Below, piece after piece: positions 1 through 5,068 of a stretch of DNA of 6,482 nt; the first letter of the stretch is position 1, and every line of letters starts with the position of its first letter. A model generated the notes under the pieces. It was not told the DNA's origin. It did no database searches and worked only from the letters and a program-made list of their open reading frames with translations. The stretch comes from Clostridia bacterium (GTDB lineage Bacteria; Bacillota_A; Clostridia; Oscillospirales; Acutalibacteraceae): assembly GCA_017445685.1 (NCBI GenBank), contig JAFSTS010000154.1, forward strand, positions 1 to 6,482. The letters run 5' to 3'. The position numbers were made by a program, and so were the translations under genes.

Positions 1-844
1 CAATAACTTCTTCTTCAACATGAACGATTGCCCATGTGTAAATAACCGGGCAGCCTGTGTCTGTTTCGCCTGTTGCGTACAAAACATAGTCGCCTTCGTT
101 TTCGAAAGTGATGGAGATGTTGCCGTCTTCGTCAGTAGCGCCGATCTCTGTAAAGGCTTCTTCGTTGGCTTCCTTCATGAAAACATCGATTTCTGCAAGA
201 GCGCCTGTGTTTTCTTCGATAGTCTCTTCATCGGAGCAGCCGTAATATGCAGCATAGTAACCTGTCAGGTGAAGCTCAATGGTTTCTGAAGGTGTGAGAG
301 TAGCCTCTGTGAAGCCGAAGGAGCCGAGATTGTCTGTATAATATTTTGTATCCTGATAGAAGAAGAAGGATACGAAGCTTCCGCTTTTTTCAACAACTGC
401 TGTGTCGGCAGCATAGCCTGTGTAGCCATATTCGGTTTTAACATCATCGTGAGGAACAGCGTTGTTGATAGTAAAACCTGAAGCGTATGCGCTCTTGCCG
501 AAAGCTTTCTGAACAACGCCGCCGCTGACTGCAAGGTATTGAGAAGCAGTTTCGGCAGTGAAGCTGTCGCCGTAGTATTCAGCGTGAGCTGCTACGAGAA
601 CATCGAGAACTGTTATCCCGTCTACAGCAACATCGTTGTGATCAACTTCTGCAACGGTATATCCGTAATCTTCTGCTGTGCCGTCGGATACGGTCAAGCT
701 CTCAAGCGGAACAATTATTTCGTCGCTTGTTGCGGAGAAATAAACGTCAATGGAGTTTTCGCTGTCAGCGGCAAAAGCTGCTGTCTGCATTACGCCGAAA
801 AGTACGGCAATTGTAAGTACGATTGCTAATATTTTAGTTTTCAT
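1..844 (-). CDS. Secreted transcobalamin-C-terminal-like (DUF4430-type) protein, partial, under a B12 riboswitch
   Basis: The reading frame starts at the ATG 844-842 and is open for 281 codons to the left edge, so the C-terminus is missing. An AGAAAGGA ribosome binding site lies just upstream (about 852-859). Residues 1-25 are a classic signal peptide: MKTK, a hydrophobic core ILAIVLTIAVLFGVM, then AFA before the cut, giving an exported protein with no lipobox. The mature part is acidic and Tyr/Gly/Thr-rich. Residues about 77-200 have the layout of the DUF4430/transcobalamin-like C-terminal family: GITVLDVL near 76-83, a GGVV segment at 108-111, NN at 127-128, then GSFVSFFFYQ at 155-164 and the strand LTPSETIELHLTGYY. 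Residues about 231-276 look like an Ig-like strand domain (TDEDGNISITFENEGDYVLYATGE). The riboswitch upstream supports a role in cobalamin capture at the cell surface; this is inference, since no B12-binding residues can be assigned. The family call is by pattern and could be wrong; secretion is near certain. Confidence 0.72.
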   Translation of the reverse strand, partial: MKTKILAIVLTIAVLFGVMQTAAFAADSENSIDVYFSATSDEIIVPLESLTVSDGTAEDYGYTVAEVDHNDVAVDGITVLDVLVAAHAEYYGDSFTAETASQYLAVSGGVVQKAFGKSAYASGFTINNAVPHDDVKTEYGYTGYAADTAVVEKSGSFVSFFFYQDTKYYTDNLGSFGFTEATLTPSETIELHLTGYYAAYYGCSDEETIEENTGALAEIDVFMKEANEEAFTEIGATDEDGNISITFENEGDYVLYATGETDTGCPVIYTWAIVHVEEEVI

Positions 845-965
845 TATATTTTTCCTTTCTTTATCCTAAAAACCAATACCGAGCCGCTTGCCGTCCTCCT
901 TCTGCCCGCAATTTACTGCGTTTTCAGGTTATTTACAGCAATAACACTAATTAGAGTGATTTGCT
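845..965 (-). other. Post-terminator 5' leader of the secreted-protein gene
   Basis: About 120 nt of untranslated leader lie between the riboswitch terminator and the ATG. On the minus strand it begins with an interrupted hairpin: AGCAA (965-961) pairs with TTGCT (941-937), and CACT (958-955) with AGTG (948-945). A GAAGGAGG stretch lies at about 895-902, more than 50 nt from the start and too far to serve it; the working ribosome binding site is at 852-859. I see no open reading frame or second aptamer here. Confidence 0.45.
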
Positions 966-997
966 AAAAGAAAACGCTCCTTTTTGAGCAAGGAGCG
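966..997 (-). terminator. Intrinsic terminator of the B12 riboswitch
   Basis: On the minus strand CGCTCCTT (997-990) and AAGGAGCG (982-975) form a perfect 8-bp stem with a 7-nt loop (989-983), followed at once by TTTTCTTTT (974-966). It sits about 120 nt before the secreted-protein start, so it can only act as a leader attenuator for that gene. No terminator with a T-tract follows the upstream peptidase gene, so this hairpin may also stop transcripts reading through from it. Confidence 0.88.
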
Positions 998-1168
998 GCA
1001 AACGCAAAAGGACAGCCGTTTTTTCAAACAGCGGCGTTTGGTAATTGCTTTCTCTGGCTCAAAAAGTTAAATACGCTATGACGATAACGCGCGGCATTCC
1101 GACTGTAACGGTAATCGCAGTTGCGATGGACTTTCACCAAACTTTCCACACGCGTTTCCTTTTTTATT
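966..1168 (-). promoter_or_regulatory. Cobalamin (B12) riboswitch with intrinsic-terminator expression platform
   Basis: Read on the minus strand, the conserved cobalamin aptamer core is visible in order: GGTGAAAGTCCA (1138-1127), the P5-like hairpin TCGCAACTGCGA (1126-1115), and a B12-box sequence ACAGTCGGAATGCCGCGC (1106-1089), close to the known AGYCMGGAGACCKGCC consensus. AACGCG (1156-1151) pairs with CGCGTT (1091-1086) to close the core. AAAAAG (1164-1159) can pair with CTTTTT (1066-1061) as an outer P1-like stem. Downstream is a terminator hairpin (997-975) with a T-rich tail. CTTTTTGAGC (1066-1057) is perfectly complementary to GCTCAAAAAG (989-980), which lies in the terminator loop and 3' arm, giving an antiterminator. 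The expected logic is that ligand stabilises P1, frees the terminator and switches the downstream secreted-protein gene off. The ends of the aptamer are approximate. Confidence 0.88.
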
Positions 1169-1174
1169 AAATTC

Positions 1175-1203
1175 AGTTTACCACAATCTTCCTGTGGTGT
1201 CAA
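1175..1203 (-). promoter_or_regulatory. Sigma-A-type promoter of the riboswitch/secreted-protein transcript
   Basis: On the minus strand a perfect -35 TTGACA (1203-1198), a 17-bp spacer (1197-1181) and a -10 TAAACT (1180-1175, 4 of 6 consensus) predict a start near 1168, directly before the aptamer. The -35 overlaps the TGA stop of the peptidase gene (1202-1200). A perfect 6-bp inverted repeat, ACCACA-N7-TGTGGT (1180-1198), fills the spacer. Confidence 0.7.
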
Positions 1204-2258
1204 CTCATAATTTCCAAAAGATTTTTGTCGGCTTTCGTGAAGTTTTCAAATCCGTCTTTTGTTACAACGCCGAAATCTTCGATCCTCACTCCGAGTTCAC
1301 CCGGAATATATATTCCCGGCTCGACAGTGATAACCGTGCCGACTGTCAGCAGACTGTCGTTTTTTTCGCTTACGGCAGGGGATTCGTGAATTTCAAGCCC
1401 GACTCCGTGACCTGTCGAATGAGTAAAATACTCTCCAAAACCTCTTTCTTTGAGCAGATCTCTCGCCGCCTTGTCGACATCGGAGCACTTAACGCCGGCT
1501 TTGACAGTTTCAATAGCTTTTTTCTGCGCGTCAAGAACTGCGAAATACACATTTTTTTGTCTTTCGCTTGCTCTGCCCATGACGACAGTTCTCGTCATGT
1601 CGCTGTGGTATCCGCCGACAACAGTGCCAAAGTCCATTGTCACGAAGTCGCCAAGCTCGATTTTTTTGCCGCCCGGTACGCCGTGGGGAACGCTGCCGGA
1701 CTTGCCGGATACGACGATAGTGTCAAAAGACAGCTTTTCGCCGCCGTTTTTCCTCATGGAATATTCCAAAAACGCCGCGACTTCGTTTTCTGTCATGCCG
1801 ACGCGAATGAATTGGAGCGTTTCGTAAAGAGCTGCTTCGGCGATGGTTTGAGCCTTTATAAGCAAAGCGATCTCCTCTGCACTCTTTTGCTGACGCATTT
1901 TTTCAATGGCAAGATCAAATTCACCGTTGACGCTGACTTTCATCGGAGCAAAAATTTCTTTTAGCTTTTCAAATTGTCTGAGAGTAACTACGCTGCTTTC
2001 GACAATAATATTTTTAATGCCGCCAAGATAGTTTTTCATCCCGTCAAAGCCTTTGAAAAGTTCGGTCTGGCAGACAGTAATAGTTTTCTGAGCCGCTTCA
2101 AAATATCTTGCATCAATGAAAAACCGCGCGTCTTTTTTTGTTATGATCAGATATCCGTCTGTTGAGGAATAACCGACAAGGTATCTCCTTGAAACTTCGC
2201 CTGAGACAAGAAACGCCTCGTCTTCGCAAAGCATTTGCTGAATAGATGATATTTTCAT
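1200..2258 (-). CDS. M24-family metallopeptidase (Xaa-Pro aminopeptidase / prolidase type)
   Basis: A 352-residue cytosolic dinuclear-metal peptidase expected to remove N-terminal residues before proline or to split Xaa-Pro dipeptides during peptide recycling. Residues about 1-120 form the creatinase-type N-terminal domain (YLVGYSSTDGYLIIT, FIDARYFEAA). Residues about 125-345 are the pita-bread catalytic domain. All five metal ligands are present: D209 (MDFGT), D220 (GYHSDMTRT), H284 (HSTGHGVGLEIHE), E313 (VEPGIYI) and E327 (RIEDFGVV). The usual accessory histidines H192 (VPHG) and H291 are also there. The ATG at 2258-2256 is chosen over one 13 codons upstream because GGGGAGAAG (2270-2262) sits at the right distance from it. 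Length is normal for the short PepQ/YqhT-like members. It lies downstream of the rpsU terminator on the same strand. I see no convincing promoter of its own in the 47 bp between that terminator and the start, so partial read-through from rpsU is possible. Exact substrate cannot be told from sequence. Confidence 0.93.
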   Translation of the reverse strand: MKISSIQQMLCEDEAFLVSGEVSRRYLVGYSSTDGYLIITKKDARFFIDARYFEAAQKTITVCQTELFKGFDGMKNYLGGIKNIIVESSVVTLRQFEKLKEIFAPMKVSVNGEFDLAIEKMRQQKSAEEIALLIKAQTIAEAALYETLQFIRVGMTENEVAAFLEYSMRKNGGEKLSFDTIVVSGKSGSVPHGVPGGKKIELGDFVTMDFGTVVGGYHSDMTRTVVMGRASERQKNVYFAVLDAQKKAIETVKAGVKCSDVDKAARDLLKERGFGEYFTHSTGHGVGLEIHESPAVSEKNDSLLTVGTVITVEPGIYIPGELGVRIEDFGVVTKDGFENFTKADKNLLEIMS

Positions 2259-2305
2259 AAACTTCTCCCCGTAGCAAAATACTGTAATTAGTATCAAAAT
2301 CAGCT

Positions 2306-2340
2306 AAAAAAAGCAAGTCAACAGCTTTCGCCGGACTTGC
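2306..2340 (-). terminator. Intrinsic terminator after rpsU
   Basis: On the minus strand GCAAGTC (2340-2334) pairs with GACTTGC (2319-2313), followed by seven T residues (2312-2306). The stem begins 13 nt past the rpsU stop. The loop is 14 nt with a small inner GC...GC pairing around GAAA. Confidence 0.82.
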
Positions 2341-2353
2341 CTTTTGTGTAGAA

Positions 2354-2530
2354 TTATTTGAATTTGCGTTTACGAGCAGCCTCAGATTTTTTCTTTCTCT
2401 TTACAGAAGGCTTTTCATAATGTTCTCTTTTGCGAACTTCCTGGATAACACCGTCTCTGGAGGTCTGTCTTTTAAAACGCCTGAGAGCGCTGTCCAAGGA
2501 CTCGTTTTCTTTAACTTTCACCTGACTCAT
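2354..2530 (-). CDS. rpsU: 30S ribosomal protein S21
   Basis: A 58-residue, strongly basic protein starting [20 protein letters not shown] and ending in the lysine/arginine tail [11 protein letters not shown]. The conserved S21 signature is complete: [37 protein letters not shown] (residues 10-46). S21 is a small-subunit protein near the anti-Shine-Dalgarno end of 16S rRNA and helps mRNA engagement at initiation. Length matches the Firmicutes form (about 57-60 residues). A very strong GGAGGGAGGG ribosome binding site lies just upstream (about 2535-2545), with a consensus promoter beyond it and a terminator 13 nt after the stop, so it can be made as a short monocistronic message. In many Firmicutes rpsU sits beside yqeY; here the next gene on the strand is an M24 peptidase. 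Confidence 0.97.
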   Translation of the reverse strand: MSQVKVKENESLDSALRRFKRQTSRDGVIQEVRKREHYEKPSVKRKKKSEAARKRKFK

Positions 2531-2581
2531 TTTATTCCCTCCCTCCGCTCTAAGCAGGGGTTACCTGTTTTGATATGTGCA

Positions 2582-2610
2582 ATTATACAACATAATTTCG
2601 CTCTTGTCAA
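2582..2610 (-). promoter_or_regulatory. Consensus sigma-A promoter of rpsU
   Basis: On the minus strand -35 TTGACA (2610-2605), exactly 17 bp, and -10 TATAAT (2587-2582), all twelve positions consensus. The start should fall near 2575, giving a leader of about 45 nt that ends in the strong ribosome binding site. Such a perfect promoter fits a highly expressed ribosomal protein gene. Confidence 0.9.
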
Positions 2611-2743
2611 CTATTATTGAGGGCTAAAATGTTAAATTTATTTTAATTTAGAATTAAAAAAGATTAAATTCTTCAAAAAAAGCGGAAATCAGCTGTAAAT
2701 ATCAAATAATTTGTAAACTATCTTTAAATTGCCAAAAAGGAAA

Positions 2744-2749
2744 TATAAT
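2744..2749 (+). promoter_or_regulatory. Possible -10 element for the LCP gene
   Basis: A perfect TATAAT at 2744-2749 lies in the AT-rich divergent intergenic region between rpsU and the LCP gene. No good -35 is seen 16-18 bp upstream (CTTTAA or similar at 2721-2727), so an activator may be needed or another site is used. The alternative TGTGATAAT at 2762-2770 resembles an extended -10. Confidence 0.35.
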
Positions 2750-2774
2750 CAACCTGTTTTGTGTGATAATATAT

Positions 2775-2801
2775 TGTAATAATATTGTAACTTTTTGTAA
2801 G
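2775..2801 (+). promoter_or_regulatory. WalR-like direct repeat (TGTAAT-N5-TGTAAC, plus a third TGTAAG)
   Basis: TGTAAT (2775-2780), 5 nt, then TGTAAC (2786-2791) matches the published WalR (YycF) consensus TGTWAH-N5-TGTWAH exactly. A third half-site TGTAAG follows at 2796-2801 after 4 nt, so the three lie about one helical turn apart. The box overlaps the LCP ribosome binding site region and lies downstream of the best -10, which would favour repression. The region is very AT-rich, so chance is possible. Confidence 0.4.
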
Positions 2802-2813
2802 GATGTGAATAAT

Positions 2814-4181
2814 TTGGCAGACAAAGGAAAACGCGAAACGAAAAATGGAAAACTCAATAAGTCTGCTTACGGCAGAGACGATCTGACTTATTCACAAAAC
2901 ATCAGAAATGAAGGCGCTTCTTCGAAGAAAAATAAAGCTAAAAAAGGACAGGCGCAGGATATATATATTTCAAGACAGCCTGTTTCGACTGCTTCTTCAA
3001 AAACCGATGTCAAGAAAAAAAACAAAAAGACAAAAAAGGTAATCATTACCGTTGTCTGCGTTTTGATAGCTCTTGTTATTGCCGGTACAGGCTTTGTCTA
3101 TTGGTACACTAACGACATTTTAAAGGGAGTCGATTTCGGCGACGCAGTTGAAACGGAAGATAACGGCAACGACTTTTCAAAAATATTTGAGGAAAATCTG
3201 AGCTTTACGACAATGAGCGATATTACGAATCTCTCCAGCTATCAGGGTTATATTCTCGAATGGAGCGAAAACGGCGGACAGAAGCTCAAAAGCAAGAATG
3301 TTACCAATATCCTGCTTGTCGGCGAGGACGGCGACGCTACCGACACTTCAAACGGCAGAGCCGACTGCATTGTGATAGTATCGGTCGACAGGAAAAACAG
3401 AAAAATCACCATGAGCTCCATCATGCGCGACAGCTATTGCTGTTACGATACCGAGGACGGACGAAACTACGGAAAAATCAACGGCTCGTGCTACTATTCG
3501 GGATACAAGGGGCTTATCGAGACGGTCGAAAAGTTTTATAAAATAGATATAGACTATTATATCAGTGTAAACTTTGAATCATTCCCGCAGCTTATCAATG
3601 CGCTTGGCGGAGTTACTGTGCCTATTCAGGATTATGAGGCAAGATATATCCGCAACACTACTGTTCATAAAACTGTTCAGTCAGGCGAAGCGGTCAAGCT
3701 TGACGGCTGGGAAGCGCTTGTTTTCTGCAGGATAAGACATTCCGATTCCGATTCCGATGTCAGCCGTACAAGGCGCCAGAGGCTCGTCATCAAGGCGATC
3801 ATCGAAAGCTCCACAAACGCCACCAACGGTCAGCTTCTCAACGCGATAAAGCAGACTGCGCCGTATATCAAGACCAACATGAGCAAGAAAACGATGATAG
3901 CTTTCGGCACTGCCGCGCTGAAAAACGACTGGGTGCATTTTGAAATGCAGCAGTTCACCTATCCGATAACCTATACGCAGGACAAGGAAGTGCCCGACGA
4001 GGATATCACCGGAATTGATTCAACCGTCAGGGGAGAGAGCTGCTGGGTCATCGACTATCCCAGAACGGCCATGGAAATGCAAAAGAATATCTACGGCGTC
4101 ACGAATATCACTCTCGCAAGCCCGCGTCTTACGATGGACGAGCTGAAATTCTACGCTGAGAATTATTATGAATACTATTAA
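2814..4181 (+). CDS. LytR-CpsA-Psr (LCP) family cell-wall glycopolymer ligase
   Basis: A 455-residue membrane-anchored enzyme that in this family moves undecaprenyl-linked glycopolymers such as teichoic acids or capsule onto peptidoglycan. The TTG at 2814 is chosen because AAGGATGTG (2799-2807) is a good ribosome binding site; an ATG 51 bp upstream has none. Residues 1-75 are a lysine-rich cytoplasmic tail (KKKNKKTKK just before the membrane). Residues 76-98 are one transmembrane segment (VIITVVCVLIALVIAGTGFVYWY), and the rest is extracellular. The LCP domain spans about 164-330: NILLVGEDGD (165-174), GRADCIVIVSVD (181-192), SSIMRDSY (201-208), KINGSCYYSGYKG (221-233), IDYYISVNFESF (246-257), INALGGVTVPI (261-271), and the arginine-rich RIRHSDSDSDVSRTRRQR (306-323). 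These hold the conserved Asp/Arg residues that bind the pyrophosphate head group. The tail after 330 is helical and Tyr-rich at the end. Monocistronic, closed by a strong terminator. The polymer substrate is unknown. Confidence 0.93.
   Translation: MADKGKRETKNGKLNKSAYGRDDLTYSQNIRNEGASSKKNKAKKGQAQDIYISRQPVSTASSKTDVKKKNKKTKKVIITVVCVLIALVIAGTGFVYWYTNDILKGVDFGDAVETEDNGNDFSKIFEENLSFTTMSDITNLSSYQGYILEWSENGGQKLKSKNVTNILLVGEDGDATDTSNGRADCIVIVSVDRKNRKITMSSIMRDSYCCYDTEDGRNYGKINGSCYYSGYKGLIETVEKFYKIDIDYYISVNFESFPQLINALGGVTVPIQDYEARYIRNTTVHKTVQSGEAVKLDGWEALVFCRIRHSDSDSDVSRTRRQRLVIKAIIESSTNATNGQLLNAIKQTAPYIKTNMSKKTMIAFGTAALKNDWVHFEMQQFTYPITYTQDKEVPDEDITGIDSTVRGESCWVIDYPRTAMEMQKNIYGVTNITLASPRLTMDELKFYAENYYEYY
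3739..3756 (+). repeat. Hexanucleotide tandem repeat (ATTCCG x3) inside the LCP gene
   Basis: Three exact copies of ATTCCG encode the alternating Ser-Asp run at residues 310-315, within the conserved arginine-rich LCP motif. Gain or loss of one unit would add or remove two residues in frame. Confidence 0.85.
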
Positions 4182-4195
4182 GTAATACGAAAAGA

Positions 4196-4228
4196 AAAAC
4201 TGCCGCTCCACCAGGGGCGGCGGTTTTT
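4196..4228 (+). terminator. Intrinsic terminator after the LCP gene
   Basis: ACTGCCGCTCC (4199-4209) pairs with GGGGCGGCGGT (4214-4224) around an ACCA loop: an 11-bp GC-rich stem with two G-T wobbles, extended by A-T pairs, and then a run of five T (4224-4228). It begins 15 nt after the stop. Confidence 0.93.
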
Positions 4229-4252
4229 GCATAATATTATTGATCTTAACAG

Positions 4253-4281
4253 TTGATTTTTTGGAAAAAATTTGATAAAAT
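4253..4281 (+). promoter_or_regulatory. Sigma-A-type promoter of the sufC-sufB operon
   Basis: TTGATT (4253-4258), a 17-bp spacer and TAAAAT (4276-4281) lie just past the LCP terminator and predict a start near 4288 with a leader of about 49 nt. A 13-bp palindrome ACAAAAATTTTGT (4310-4322) lies in that leader directly before the ribosome binding site. Confidence 0.65.
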
Positions 4282-4336
4282 ATATATTTGGAAAGATGTT
4301 AACCTTTTGACAAAAATTTTGTAAAGGGATGAAGAA

Positions 4337-5068
4337 ATGATTGAGCTTAAAAATGTATCCTTTAAAGTTAAAAGCGAAAACGATACGCTTGAAATAATCG
4401 ACAACATTGATTTGAAGATCGACGACGGCAAGTTTACCGTTATCACAGGACCCAACGGAGGCGGAAAATCCACGATTGCAAGGCTGATCATGGGCATTGA
4501 AAAACCGACTGCCGGCAAGATTATTTTTAACGGTCAGGATATTACCGACCTGTCTGTCACCGAAAGGGCAAAGCTCGGCATTGGTTACGCTTTTCAGCAG
4601 CCGCCGAGATTTAAGGGATTGACTGTCAGAAAACTGCTTTCCCTTGCTCACGGAAGCAATCTGCCTGTTGACGAATGCTGCGCATATCTTACAAATGTCG
4701 GACTTTGCTCGAAGGAATATCTTAACCGTGAAGTCGATGCTTCACTTTCCGGCGGCGAAGTCAAAAGAATTGAGATCGCATCTATCATGGCAAGGGATCT
4801 GAAGGTTGCAATTTTCGACGAGCCTGAAGCCGGTATTGACCTTTGGAGTTTTTCAATGCTGATAGAAACTTTTAAAAACATGGCAAAGAAAAAGGACAAA
4901 AGCATAGTTCTCATTTCTCACCAGGAGAGGATCATGAAAATGGCTGACGAGATCATCGTCATTGCCGACGGAAAGATTCGTGACAGAGGCGAAGCTGAGG
5001 TGATTTTCCCAAGACTCATGGGTGAATTTGAAGATAACTGCGGTTTCAGGGGAAAGGCGGAAAATTAA
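4337..5068 (+). CDS. sufC: SufC-like Fe-S cluster assembly ABC ATPase
   Basis: A 243-residue soluble ABC ATPase that drives conformational change in its SufB/D partner during Fe-S cluster assembly; it is not a transporter subunit, as no membrane protein is encoded beside it. Motifs in order: Walker A GPNGGGKST (38-46), Q-loop AFQQPPRFKGLTV (85-97), ABC signature LSGGE (137-141), Walker B VAIFDEPE (157-164) followed by the D-loop AGID, and H-loop histidine H195 (SHQ). SufC usually reads DEIDSGLD after Walker B; here it is DEPEAGID, so the family call leans partly on the next gene. The ATG at 4337 has AAAGGG (4323-4328) upstream. The stop codon touches the next start, so the two proteins are surely co-translated. 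Length is close to that of SufC (about 245-250). A pairing as in the two-component SMS-type minimal system is likely. Confidence 0.85.
   Translation: MIELKNVSFKVKSENDTLEIIDNIDLKIDDGKFTVITGPNGGGKSTIARLIMGIEKPTAGKIIFNGQDITDLSVTERAKLGIGYAFQQPPRFKGLTVRKLLSLAHGSNLPVDECCAYLTNVGLCSKEYLNREVDASLSGGEVKRIEIASIMARDLKVAIFDEPEAGIDLWSFSMLIETFKNMAKKKDKSIVLISHQERIMKMADEIIVIADGKIRDRGEAEVIFPRLMGEFEDNCGFRGKAEN

Noticed and set aside
20..829. Several plus- and minus-strand frames of about 90 codons over the secreted-protein gene
   Set aside because: They overlap a continuous signal-peptide-bearing frame on the minus strand and are Cys/Phe-rich shadows without ribosome binding sites.
1194..1964. Long plus-strand reading frame (256 codons) opposite the M24 peptidase
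   Set aside because: The opposite strand encodes a complete M24 peptidase with all metal ligands and a good ribosome binding site; the antisense frame has no recognisable motif.
2259..2305. Own promoter for the M24 peptidase
   Set aside because: TTGACT and GATACT occur but 20 bp apart; no hexamer pair with normal spacing was found.
2641..2700. AGAATT...AATTCT inverted repeat in the divergent intergenic region
   Set aside because: A short A-T-only dyad in very AT-rich DNA, expected by chance.
2763..2813. Upstream ATG extension of the LCP gene
   Set aside because: It lacks a ribosome binding site, and the extra 17 residues read through the WalR-like repeat and the real Shine-Dalgarno sequence.
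4307..4312. Perfect TTGACA as a second -35 for sufC
   Set aside because: The -10 position 17 bp later falls in the ribosome binding site with no TATAAT-like sequence.
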